From Comamonas testosteroni ATCC 11996 (GTDB taxonomy: Bacteria > Pseudomonadota > Gammaproteobacteria > Burkholderiales > Burkholderiaceae_C): DNA of 64,000 nt. Positions 39,701-47,769 of this stretch are shown one piece after another. The stretch covers positions 248,001 through 312,000 of the forward strand of contig NZ_AHIL01000043.1 of NCBI RefSeq assembly GCF_000241525.1. Direction: 5' to 3'. A program made the translations under genes and the position numbers. The notes under the pieces are model-generated. The model made no database searches and was not told the origin of the DNA. It worked only from the letters and a program-made list of their open reading frames with translations. Numbering within the stretch: position 1 is the first letter of the stretch; every line of letters starts with the position of its first letter.

Positions 39701-40028
39701 GCACCAGTTGCTGGGCCTTGTCGGGATCGGTGCCCAGCGCGAAGGTCACGGTCAGCGTCATCACGCCGTCGGTCGTGGCCTGGCTGCCCATATAGAGCAT
39801 GCCTTCCACGCCGTTGATGGATTCCTCCAGCGGCGTGGCCACGGTTTCGGCAATCACCTTGGGATTGGCGCCCGGGTACTGGGCGCGCACCACCACCGAA
39901 GGGGGAGCGACCTCGGGGTATTCCGAGATCGGCAGCGTCCGCATGGCGATCAGCCCTGCGAGAAAGATAAGCACCGACAGCACGCCCGCGAAGATCGGGC
40001 GGTCGATGAAAAATCGGGAAAGGTTCAT
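36798..40028 (-). CDS. HAE1-family RND multidrug efflux pump (AcrB/MexF-like)
   Basis: Inner-membrane trimeric proton antiporter of 1076 residues that drives export of hydrophobic drugs or organic compounds. It has the twelve-helix, two-loop layout: 'FFIDRPIFAGVLSVLIFLAGLIAM' at the start, the proton-relay aspartates in 'AIGIVVDDAIVVVENVERN' (near residue 405), 'GDAPKDALTRG'-type cytoplasmic linker and C-terminal helices with 'GLSAKNAILIVEFARE'. Between the adaptor gene (22-base gap) and the outer-membrane gene on the same strand. Substrate cannot be inferred from sequence; Mex/Mtr-type solvents and antibiotics are typical. Confidence 0.96.
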   Translation of the reverse strand: MNLSRFFIDRPIFAGVLSVLIFLAGLIAMRTLPISEYPEVAPPSVVVRAQYPGANPKVIAETVATPLEESINGVEGMLYMGSQATTDGVMTLTVTFALGTDPDKAQQLVQNRVSQAEPRLPEEVRRLGITTVKSAPDLTMVVHMVSPNGRYDIDYLRNYAVLNVKDRLARIQGVGQVQIFGGGDYSMRAWLDPQKVAQRGLSAADVVAAIRGQNVQAAAGVVGASPGLPGVDMQLSINAQGRLQTEEEFGDIIVKTGSDGAVTRLRDVARLELGAADYSLRSLLNNDPAVGMGVFQAPGSNALEISANVRSTMAELQKHMPEGVEFRIAYDPTQFVRASIKSVIQTLLEAVALVVVVVILFLQTWRASIIPLLAVPVSVVGTFAVLHLLGFSINALSLFGLVLAIGIVVDDAIVVVENVERNIEAGLSPRQATYRAMQEVSGPIIAIALVLCAVFVPLAFISGLTGQFYRQFAATIAISTVISAINSLTLSPALSALLLRGHDAPKDALTRGMERVLGGFFRRFNALFRRGSDAYSGGVQRVIGRKALMLVIYAVLVGATWGLFKLVPGGFVPAQDKQYLVGFAQLPDGATLDRTEDVIRRMGEIVKNNPNVEDAIAFPGLSINGFTNSSNSGIVFVTLKPFAERKHADQSGGAVAGQLNQAFGSIQEAFIAMFPPPPVAGLGTTGGFKLQIEDRASLGYDAMDAAVKAFMAKAYQTPELAGLFTSWQVNVPQLYAAIDRTKARQLGVPVTDIFETLQIYLGSLYANDFNQFGRTYSVRVQADAAYRARAEDVGLLKVRSTTGEMVPLSALMKLEPSFGPERAMRYNGFLAADVNGGPAPGFSSGQAQAAVERIAAETLPPGIGFEWTELTYQEILAGNSAVLVFPIAILLVFLVLAAQYESLTLPIAIILIVPMGLLAAMTGVWLSGGDNNVFTQIGLIVLVGLSAKNAILIVEFARELEFAGRTPVQAAIEASRLRLRPILMTSLAFVMGVLPLVLSTGAGAEMRSAMGVAVFAGMIGVTAFGLFLTPVFYVVLRRLAGNRPLQQHGSHVAPISEPGHGASALPMPAAPRGHDE

Positions 40029-40050
40029 GGTGTCGGAGGATTAAGGGTTC

Positions 40051-41292
40051 TCAGACCGTAGGTTGCTTGGCGGCGCTGCGGCCATCGGCCAGCTCGGCCT
40101 TGGCGTTCATGGGCACGTCCTGAGGCGCGACCACCACGCCTGGGCGCACACGCTGCAGTCCGTTGACGACGATGCGCTCGCCGGCCTTGAGGCCCGAAGT
40201 GACCACGCGCAGGCCGTCCACCGGTGCGCCCAGTTGCACCTCGCGGTACTCGGCCTTGTTGCCTTCGCCCACCACCAGAACGAATTTCTTGCTCTGGTCC
40301 GTGCCCACGGCACGCTCGTTGATGAGCACGGCCTGGGTGGTCTGGGGCTGACCCATGCGAATGCGCGCGAACTGGCCGGCCATGAGCGTGCCGTCCACAT
40401 TGCCGAACACGGCGCGCACACGCACCGTGCCGCTCTTGGCATCGACCTGGTTGTCTATGAGCTGCAGATGACCGGCATAAGGCGTGCCGCCGCTGGTGCC
40501 CACCCCCATCTGCACGGGAATGGTTTCAATCAGCGCACGCGTGCTGCGTCCCTGGCTTGCGCTCTGCAGGCCCTGCAGCGCCTGGGCCACGATCTGCTCG
40601 TCGGCGTCGAAGCTGGCATACATCGGGTCCACCGACACCAGGGTGGTCAGCACCGGCGCTCCGGCCCCCGAGCTCACGAGATTGCCCACGGTGACCTCGA
40701 TGCGGCCCACGCGCCCGTTCACCGGAGCCTTGACCTGGGTGTAGCCCAGGTTCAGCTTGGCGGTCTGCAGCGCAGCCTGGGCGGCGCGCAGATTCGCATC
40801 GGCCTCGCGCCGGGCATTCACGCGCTCGTCGTATTCCTTTTGCGCGATCGCCCGCTCGTCCCACAGACGCGTGGCGCGCTCGGACTCGCTCTGGGTATAG
40901 GCCATGCGCGCCTTGGCGGCAACGACCTGGGCTTCAGCGCGATCGACTTCTGCCGCATAGGGAGCCGGGTCTACGGTGAACAGCAGATCACCGGCCCTGA
41001 CCAGCGCACCTTCCTTGAAATGCACGGCCTGCACTGCGCCCGAGACGCGCGGCTGCACGTCCACGCGCTGCACGGCTTCGAGGCGACCGGAGAATTCATT
41101 CCACAGCGTCACGTCCTGCTGCAGAACCTGGGCTGCCGAGACCGGCACGGCCGGCGCGGCGGCCTGCGCAGCCGGGGCTTCCGCGTGCGATGCCTGCAGG
41201 CCCAGCATGGCGGCGGTCGTGGCGATCACGGCAGCGGCGACGCCGGCGGCGGCCCACCGGCGGCGGTTGGAGAGTTTGGAGTGCTCGTTCAT
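40051..41292 (-). CDS. RND efflux periplasmic adaptor (MFP) subunit
   Basis: 413-residue membrane-fusion protein. One N-terminal hydrophobic anchor (about residues 13-32), then beta-barrel and lipoyl halves 'SGRLEAVQRVDVQPRVSGAVQAVHFKEGALVRAGDLLFTVDPAPY' with an intervening alpha-hairpin (about 100-170), 'VKAPVNGRVGRIEVTVGNLVSSG' and the membrane-proximal domain to the end. It connects the RND pump to the outer-membrane channel. First gene of the operon; a hydrolase gene lies 180 bases upstream on the same strand and a LysR gene beyond is divergent. Confidence 0.95.
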   Translation of the reverse strand: MNEHSKLSNRRRWAAAGVAAAVIATTAAMLGLQASHAEAPAAQAAAPAVPVSAAQVLQQDVTLWNEFSGRLEAVQRVDVQPRVSGAVQAVHFKEGALVRAGDLLFTVDPAPYAAEVDRAEAQVVAAKARMAYTQSESERATRLWDERAIAQKEYDERVNARREADANLRAAQAALQTAKLNLGYTQVKAPVNGRVGRIEVTVGNLVSSGAGAPVLTTLVSVDPMYASFDADEQIVAQALQGLQSASQGRSTRALIETIPVQMGVGTSGGTPYAGHLQLIDNQVDAKSGTVRVRAVFGNVDGTLMAGQFARIRMGQPQTTQAVLINERAVGTDQSKKFVLVVGEGNKAEYREVQLGAPVDGLRVVTSGLKAGERIVVNGLQRVRPGVVVAPQDVPMNAKAELADGRSAAKQPTV

Positions 41293-41472
41293 GGCAATGT
41301 CTTTGGTTCAAGGGTTGAAAGCGGTAGCGGCTCTTTCGGCGGCAGGCATGACTCATCCCTTCCAGCGCTCAGGCCAGGAATCGAATGAGAAAGAGAAGAA
41401 AAAGGCGCAGCCGTGCTGCGTCCGGCCCACAGGGACGGATCAGGTCAGCGATCTGGGCAGGGCAAGATCAGC

Positions 41473-42309
41473 TCAGAGCCGACATCGGGTGGTTTCGAAA
41501 AACTGGCGCAGCTGCTCCTGCAACTGCGCGGCGCAAGGGCAGGACTCGGGCGGCTGCTCCAGCAGCGCCTGCGGCCATTGCCCCGCTTCTGCAAACACAT
41601 GGCGAAACACGCTCAGGCCGGCAGCTTCCAGCCGCGCGCCATAGTTCAGTGCCTCATCGCGCATGGGGTCGGCCTCGCCGACCAGAATCAGCGTCGGCGG
41701 CAGTCCCGCGAGGCGGCGGGCCCTCGCCGGCACCGCATAGGGGTGCTCCGCATCATGCGGCTCACCGAGGTACTGGCACCAGCCCGAAGCCCATTTGCAT
41801 TCGACGGACTCGCCCTGGGCGGCACGCTGCGAAGGCGTGGCCGAGCAAGGGTCCAGCATGGGAGAGATCAGAATCTGCCCGGCCAGCGGGGGCTGCTGCT
41901 GATCGCGCGCCATCATGCAGACGCCGGCCGCCAGATTGGCGCCGGCCTCTTCACCGGCCAGATAGAGCGGAGCGCCCTTGCCGGCCAGCTTGGTGCGTTG
42001 CTTGTAGGCCCACAGCAGCACCTCGTAGCCCAGCTCCAGCGGACGCGGAAACGGATGCTCGGGTGCCAGCGGATAGGCCAGCGACACCACACAGGCCCCG
42101 GCCGCCGCCAGCGAGCTGCCGACGGTGCAACCGTTGTCCAGATCCCCGGCCACAAAGGCGCCGCCATGGAAATGCAGCACCAGCGGGACCACTTCGCCGC
42201 GTCGCTTGCCGCCATACAGGCGCACATGGGCCTGCACACCGTCGGCCACGGAAATCGTGGTGTCGGTATGAGTAATCGGCTGCAATGCGGTGGCTTTGGT
42301 GTTTGACAT
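41473..42309 (-). CDS. HSL-type alpha/beta-hydrolase homologue without the catalytic serine
   Basis: 278 residues from ATG 42309 ('MSNTKATALQ'); an upstream in-frame start at 42390 is less likely. The oxyanion motif 'HFHGG' (H46-G50) and 'VVSLAYPLAPEHPFP' identify the hormone-sensitive-lipase family. The nucleophile elbow, normally GDSAGGN, reads G-E-E-A-G-A-N with Glu121 in place of Ser, and the C-terminal His is replaced ('FAEAGQWP'); the acid 'DPMRDEA' is kept. It therefore looks like a pseudoenzyme, possibly ligand-binding. Between the LysR gene and the efflux operon on the efflux strand, so it may be part of that regulon. Confidence 0.85.
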   Translation of the reverse strand: MSNTKATALQPITHTDTTISVADGVQAHVRLYGGKRRGEVVPLVLHFHGGAFVAGDLDNGCTVGSSLAAAGACVVSLAYPLAPEHPFPRPLELGYEVLLWAYKQRTKLAGKGAPLYLAGEEAGANLAAGVCMMARDQQQPPLAGQILISPMLDPCSATPSQRAAQGESVECKWASGWCQYLGEPHDAEHPYAVPARARRLAGLPPTLILVGEADPMRDEALNYGARLEAAGLSVFRHVFAEAGQWPQALLEQPPESCPCAAQLQEQLRQFFETTRCRL

Positions 42310-42485
42310 GGATTTTCCGGACAGGACCGGGTGATGGAACAGAAATGTAGCAACAGCAATTGACGGCATAAACCCCGCAAACGCGGCCACACTGTTTCCA
42401 ATTCTCGAACAATGACGGGGTGAGCTGTGTGTGAGAATCCCGCATCCTCGGCGAGTCCGGGTTTTCGCGAGGACAAGGAGATCCC

Positions 42486-43412
42486 ATGGATCAGATACAG
42501 GCCATGCGTATTTTCGCGCGGGTCGTGGAAGCCGGCACTTTCACGCGTGCAGCCGATTCGCTGCAAATGCCAAAAGCCAGTGTGACCAAGAACGTTCAGG
42601 CTCTGGAAGAGCGCCTGCGCGTGAAGCTGCTCAACCGTACCACGCGTCGCGTCACCGTGACCGCCGATGGTGCGGCCTACTACGACCGTGCCGTGCGCCT
42701 GCTCGCCGACTTCGACGACCTCGAGGCCAGCGTCAGCCAGGCGCGCACCACGCCGCGCGGGCGCCTGCGCGTGGATGTGGGAACGACGGTGGCGCGTCTG
42801 CTCATCATTCCCCATCTGAGCGAGTTCCAGTCGCGCTACCCCGAGATACAGATCGATCTGGGCGTGAGCGACCGCACCGTGGACCTGATCAGCGACAACG
42901 TGGACTGCGTGATCCGCGGCGGCGAGCTGGCCGACCAGTCCCTGGTGGCGCGCCGCATCGGCAATCTGGAATTCATCACGGTTGCCGCCCCCGAATATCT
43001 GCAGCGCCACGGCGTGCCCCGGCATCCGCGCGATCTGGAGTCCGGCCATCGCAATGTGATCTATTTCTCGCCGGTCTCGGCCAGGCGCTATCCGCTGGAG
43101 TTCCACAAAGACGGCGAAGTGATAGAGATCGCCAGTCCCGCCCACCTGGGCATCAACGAAGGCAATGCCTATATCAGCGCCATCCTCGCGGGCCAGGGCA
43201 TAGGACAGCTCAGCCGCTTTCAGATTCACAAGTACCTGGAAAACGGCCAGCTGCAACGGGTGCTGGAAGACTGGAAGCACCCTCTGCTGCCGATCTACGT
43301 GGTCTATCCGCCCAACTCCCACCTCAGCGCCAAGGTGCGCGCCTTTGTGGACTGGGTGGTGGAGCTGTTTTCGCGCAATCCGCTGCTGCAGGGCGAAAGC
43401 CGGCCCGCCTAG
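42486..43412 (+). CDS. LysR-family transcriptional regulator
   Basis: 308 residues: an N-terminal winged helix ('MRIFARVVEAGTFTRAADSLQMPKASVTKNVQALEERLRVKLLNRTTRRVTVT', residues about 7-60), a linker helix and the periplasmic-binding-like effector domain from about residue 90 ('RGRLRVDVGTTVARLLIIPHLSEFQSRYPEIQIDLGVSDR'). It belongs to the large AaeR/DsdC-like subgroup of betaproteobacterial regulators. It diverges from the alpha/beta-hydrolase homologue; the roughly 175-base gap would hold its operator. Control of the hydrolase and the RND operon is the natural inference. Confidence 0.94.
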   Translation: MDQIQAMRIFARVVEAGTFTRAADSLQMPKASVTKNVQALEERLRVKLLNRTTRRVTVTADGAAYYDRAVRLLADFDDLEASVSQARTTPRGRLRVDVGTTVARLLIIPHLSEFQSRYPEIQIDLGVSDRTVDLISDNVDCVIRGGELADQSLVARRIGNLEFITVAAPEYLQRHGVPRHPRDLESGHRNVIYFSPVSARRYPLEFHKDGEVIEIASPAHLGINEGNAYISAILAGQGIGQLSRFQIHKYLENGQLQRVLEDWKHPLLPIYVVYPPNSHLSAKVRAFVDWVVELFSRNPLLQGESRPA

Positions 43413-43450
43413 GCAGGCAGGGCCGCACTTGCCAGGCCGTCAGGGCAGCA

Positions 43451-46400
43451 TCACTGCTGCAGCTGCGCCCAGACCTTGTCCAGCCGCTTGGCGCTGACCG
43501 GATAGGGCGTGCGCAGCTCCTGGGCAAAAAAGCTCACGCGCAGCTCCTCCAGCATCCAGCGGTACTCCTGCATACGGGCATCGATCTGCCCCTTGCGCTC
43601 GGCCACCAGCCGCCAGTAGCGCTGCTCCAGCGGCAGCAGCTCCTTGAGCTTGGCGGCATCGCGTGCCGGATCGGCCCGGTACTTGTCCAGGCGCGAGGTA
43701 ATGGCCTTGAGATAGCGCGCGTAATGACCGAGCTGCGCCCAGGGGGCCACGGCGATGAAGTTCTTGGGCATCAGCTTTTGCAGCTGCTCGCTCGCGTCCT
43801 TGGTGGCCTCGGGCGCGTTCTTGGTGTCCTTGATCTTGCGCGCGGCGGCCGCGTACTCGGCAAGGATCGTGGCCGACATGCGTGCCACCTCGTTGGCAAT
43901 CAGCGTCAGGCGGCCACGGCCGTCCTGCACGCGCTGCTTGAAGTCAGCCTCGTTGCTCGGCAATGGCTCCTGCAGAAAGGCGCGGTCAATGGCCACATCG
44001 ATGATCTGGCCGCGCAGCTCCTCCTGCGTGCCCAGCGGCATATAGGCCACGGCCATCTTCTGCAGGTCGGGAATGTTCTTCTCCAGATACTTGAGCGCAT
44101 CACGAATCTGCAGCGCGAACAGACGGCGCAGGCCCACGCGGTGCTTTGTGGCAGCGGCTTCGGGTTCGTCGAAGACTTCGATGCCGACGGCATCGCCATG
44201 ATCGATCAAGGCCGGAAAGCCGATCAGCGTGGTGCCGCCCTTCTTGATTTCCATGAGCTCGGGCAGCTCGCCAAAGCTCCAGTCCTTGTAGCGCGCATCA
44301 TGCGACTGGGCCGGCTTGCCCGCCGCAGCCCTATCATTTTTAGGAGCTTCTTTCGCTTGCCTACTATCACTTTCAGATACTTTTGACTCTGAAATTCTTG
44401 TATCACCTGCGCTAGCAGCTACCTTTAATGAAGCAAGCGCCTGAAAAGCGCCGCGTGCCTTGGCGCCCCACTCGGCCTTGAGCGCGCCCAGATTGCGGCC
44501 CTGGCCCAGCTGGCGGCCATGCTCGTCCGTGATGCGGAAGTTCATGAACAGATGCGGGCTCAGCATGTCCAGCTTGAAGTCTGCGCGCTTCACATCCAGC
44601 GAGGTCTCTGCCTGCACCTGCTTGAGCAAGGCGTCGATCAGCCCCCCCTGGGCCCAGCGTTCGTTCTGCGTGAACAGCTCGGCCAGCCGCGCGGCGCTCT
44701 CGGGCAGCGGCACAAAGCGGCTGCGCGGGCGCTGGGGCAGGCTCTTGAGCAGCGCCTGGATCTTGTCCTTGAGCATGCCCGGCACCAGCCACTCGGCACG
44801 CTCCTCCGACACCTGGTTGAGCACGAACAGCGGCACGGTGACCGTGATGCCGTCGCGCGCGTCGCCAGGGCTGTGCAGATAGCTGGCGCTGCAATCGGCA
44901 CCGCCCAGCTTCACGGTCTTGGGAAATTTGTCCGTGGTGATGCCGGCGGCCTCGTGCCGCATCAGCTCGTCCCTGGACAGGCGCAGCAGCTCGGGCTGGT
45001 TCCTGCTCTCGGTGCGGAACCACTTGTCGAAGGTCGCGCCGCTGTACACATCCCTGGGCAGTTGCTGGTCGTAGAAGGCAAAGATCAGCTCGTCGTCGAC
45101 CAGCACGTCCTGGCGGCGGCTCTTGTGTTCCAGCTCCTCGACCTTTCGCATGAGCTTGAGGTTGGCGGGCAGGAAATGCCATTGGGTTTCCCACTCACCC
45201 TCCACCAGAGCCTGGCGGATGAAGAGATTGCGCGCCTCGTGCGGATCGACACGGCCGTAGCTCACGCGGCGGCCGTTGTAGACCACCAGGCCATAGAGCG
45301 TGGCGCGCTCCAGCGCCACCACATCGGCCTGCTTCTTGCTCCAGTGCGGGTCCAGCAGCTGCTTCTTGAGCAGATGCCCGCCCACCTCCTCCAGCCACTG
45401 CGGCTCTATGGCCGCAATGCCGCGGCCGTACAGGCGCGAGGTCTCGACCTGCTCGGCCGCCACGATCCAGCGGCCGGGCTTCTTGCTCAGGTGAGCGCCG
45501 GGATGCGGGTGGAACTTGATGCCGTGCGCGCCCAGATAGCTCTCGCTTTCCTCTGCCTTGTAACCGATATTGCCGAGCAGCCCCGACAGCATCGACAGAT
45601 GCACGGCCTCATAGCCCGCAGCCTCGTTGTTGAGCAGCCATTTCTGCTCCTTGACCACGGTCAGCAACTGCGAATGGATATCTCGCCACTCACGCACGCG
45701 GCGGATATTGATGAAGTTCTGGCGCAGCAACTGTTCCCACTGGCGGTTGCTGATCTTGTGCGTGGCCTCGTCGGCATGTTGGGCCTGCTCGGCGGGGTTG
45801 AACAGCGCCAGCCGCTCCTCGACCGTGCCTTCGAGCTGCGCACCGCCAGCACGCTGACTGACGGGCAGGAAGGCCTGGTTGCGCGCATTGGGCTTGGCCG
45901 CAGGCGCGTGCTGGGCCGCCATCTCCTTGCGGCTCTTGGCCACGACCTTGCCGCCGCGCGCATCCGACAGCCACTGCCACAGACGCAGATAGCCGCTGAA
46001 TTCGCTTTTCTCGTCGTCGAACTTGGCATGTGCCTGGTCGGCCTGCTGCTGCGCTTCCATGGGACGGTCGCGCACGTCCTGCACGCTCAGAGCCGAGGCA
46101 ATGATCAGCACCTCGGCCAGGGCGCGGCGCTCGCGCGCTTCCAGAATCATGCGGCCCACGCGCGGGTCCAGCGGCAGACGCGACAGCTCCTTGCCCATGG
46201 GCAGCAGATGGCCGTGATCGTCCACTGCACCCAGCTCGGCCAGCAACTGATAGCCGTCGGCAATGGCGCGGCCCGAGGGCGCTTCAAGGAAGGGGAAATG
46301 CACCACATCGCCCAGACCCAGCGACTTCATGCGCAGAATCACGCCAGCCAGCGAGGAGCGCAGGATTTCGGGGTCGGTGAAGCGGTCGCGGCTGACAAAG

Positions 46401-47506
46401 CTCTCTTCGTCATACAGGCGAATGCAGATACCGTTGGCCACACGGCCGCAACGGCCCGCGCGCTGGTTGGCAGCGGCCTGCGAGATCGGCTCGACCAGCA
46501 ACTGCTCCACCTTGCTGCGAAAGGAGTAGCGCTTCACACGCGCCGTACCTGCATCGATCACATAGCGAATGCCCGGAACCGTGAGCGAGGTTTCGGCCAC
46601 ATTGGTAGCCAGCACGATGCGCCGGCCCGTATGGCCGTCAAAGATACGGTCCTGCTCGGCCTGAGACAGGCGCGAGAACAGCGGCAGCACCTCGGCGCTG
46701 CGCAGCGTGGGCGAGTGCTGCAAATGCTTGCGCAAATGGTCGGCGGCTTCGCGGATCTCGCGCTCGCCGGGCAGGAAGATCAGGATATCGCCACCCTTGC
46801 CGCCGGCCCAGAGTTCATCGACGCCATCGGCAATGGCGTCGTTCAGATCCTTGTCCTTTTCACCCTCGAACGGGCGATAGCGCATCTCCACCGGATAGGT
46901 TCGGCCCGAAACCATGATCACGGGCGCCAGACCGTTCTTCGATTCGAAGTGCTTGGCAAAGCGGTCGGCATCAATGGTGGCTGACGTGACCACCACCTTC
47001 AGATCGGGGCGCTTGGGCAGGATCTGCTTGAGATAGCCGAGTAGAAAGTCGATGTTCAGGCTGCGCTCATGCGCCTCGTCGATGATCAGCGTGTCGTAGG
47101 CCTTGAGCAGCGGATCGGTCTGGGTCTCGGCCAGCAAGATGCCGTCGGTCATCAGCTTGACGGAGGCGTTCTTCTGCAGCGTGTCCTGAAAACGCACCTT
47201 GTAGCCCACCACTTCGCCCAGCGGCGTGTTCAGCTCCTCGGCAATGCGCTTGGCCACCGAGCTGGCGGCAATGCGGCGCGGCTGGGTGTGGCCGATCAGA
47301 TGGCCGCGCACCTGGCCGTTGGCATCGGGCGCGGCATTGAGCCTGCCCCGGCCCAGCGCCAGTGCGATCTTGGGCAGCTGCGTGGTCTTGCCCGAGCCGG
47401 TCTCGCCACAGACGATGATGACCTGATGGCGATCCATGGCCTCCATGATTTCCTGGCGACGGCTGGATACGGGGAGCGACTCGGGGAAGTTGATCTTCAA
47501 AGGCAT
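43451..47506 (-). CDS. hrpA: ATP-dependent RNA helicase HrpA
   Basis: DEAH/RHA helicase of 1351 residues (E. coli HrpA 1300) with roles in mRNA and ribosome rescue. Motifs in order: Walker A 'CGETGSGKTTQLPK' (about residue 35), 'TQPRRIAA', 'DEAHERS', 'SATIDADRFAKHF', 'LATNVAETSLTVPGIRYVIDAG' and 'QRAGRCGR', then the HA2, OB-fold and DUF3418 C-terminal parts. ATG 47506 ('MPLKINFPESLPVSS') is chosen over an in-frame start at 47575. Around residues 1020-1060 an AT-rich, Ser/Lys-rich insert interrupts the otherwise conserved DUF3418 region without a frameshift. Confidence 0.96.
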   Translation of the reverse strand: MPLKINFPESLPVSSRRQEIMEAMDRHQVIIVCGETGSGKTTQLPKIALALGRGRLNAAPDANGQVRGHLIGHTQPRRIAASSVAKRIAEELNTPLGEVVGYKVRFQDTLQKNASVKLMTDGILLAETQTDPLLKAYDTLIIDEAHERSLNIDFLLGYLKQILPKRPDLKVVVTSATIDADRFAKHFESKNGLAPVIMVSGRTYPVEMRYRPFEGEKDKDLNDAIADGVDELWAGGKGGDILIFLPGEREIREAADHLRKHLQHSPTLRSAEVLPLFSRLSQAEQDRIFDGHTGRRIVLATNVAETSLTVPGIRYVIDAGTARVKRYSFRSKVEQLLVEPISQAAANQRAGRCGRVANGICIRLYDEESFVSRDRFTDPEILRSSLAGVILRMKSLGLGDVVHFPFLEAPSGRAIADGYQLLAELGAVDDHGHLLPMGKELSRLPLDPRVGRMILEARERRALAEVLIIASALSVQDVRDRPMEAQQQADQAHAKFDDEKSEFSGYLRLWQWLSDARGGKVVAKSRKEMAAQHAPAAKPNARNQAFLPVSQRAGGAQLEGTVEERLALFNPAEQAQHADEATHKISNRQWEQLLRQNFINIRRVREWRDIHSQLLTVVKEQKWLLNNEAAGYEAVHLSMLSGLLGNIGYKAEESESYLGAHGIKFHPHPGAHLSKKPGRWIVAAEQVETSRLYGRGIAAIEPQWLEEVGGHLLKKQLLDPHWSKKQADVVALERATLYGLVVYNGRRVSYGRVDPHEARNLFIRQALVEGEWETQWHFLPANLKLMRKVEELEHKSRRQDVLVDDELIFAFYDQQLPRDVYSGATFDKWFRTESRNQPELLRLSRDELMRHEAAGITTDKFPKTVKLGGADCSASYLHSPGDARDGITVTVPLFVLNQVSEERAEWLVPGMLKDKIQALLKSLPQRPRSRFVPLPESAARLAELFTQNERWAQGGLIDALLKQVQAETSLDVKRADFKLDMLSPHLFMNFRITDEHGRQLGQGRNLGALKAEWGAKARGAFQALASLKVAASAGDTRISESKVSESDSRQAKEAPKNDRAAAGKPAQSHDARYKDWSFGELPELMEIKKGGTTLIGFPALIDHGDAVGIEVFDEPEAAATKHRVGLRRLFALQIRDALKYLEKNIPDLQKMAVAYMPLGTQEELRGQIIDVAIDRAFLQEPLPSNEADFKQRVQDGRGRLTLIANEVARMSATILAEYAAAARKIKDTKNAPEATKDASEQLQKLMPKNFIAVAPWAQLGHYARYLKAITSRLDKYRADPARDAAKLKELLPLEQRYWRLVAERKGQIDARMQEYRWMLEELRVSFFAQELRTPYPVSAKRLDKVWAQLQQ
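44328..44440 (-). repeat. AT-rich, repeat-like insert inside hrpA, in frame
   Basis: Roughly 110 bases in a much lower-GC sequence than the rest of hrpA, encoding 'ISESKVSESDSRQAKEAPKN' and flanks. Read on the coding strand it begins with GCGCTTGCTTCATTAAAGG and ends with TCCTAAAAATGATAG, elements that also occur in this window's intergenic AT-rich repeats. Orthologues should lack it. Boundaries are approximate. Confidence 0.5.
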
Positions 47507-47769
47507 AAGGGCTGGGATTATCCCCGTCCTTGGACGGTCTTGCGCAGCAATGGCAAAAGCAGCCGTGCCGCGCAATTTTCAACGCCCTGCGGCGCGCCGG
47601 CGATGGCAGATGCAGCAGCGTTCATCGCGGGGACACCAACGCTTGCTATGCTCGCGGCAATTTTTGCAGGACTTACGCAAACAAGAATGCTACAACGGCC
47701 TGCCTTCTGAGGCAGTCGCCCGGCCTGGGCCCTTTTTGCGCAAGTCGTTTTTTGGTTTCTCCGCTGCCC

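Noticed and set aside
36792..40061. 1089-codon plus-strand frame
   Set aside because: Shadow of the RND pump gene; His/Gln-rich low-complexity translation.
44519..46984. 821-codon plus-strand frame
   Set aside because: Shadow of hrpA.
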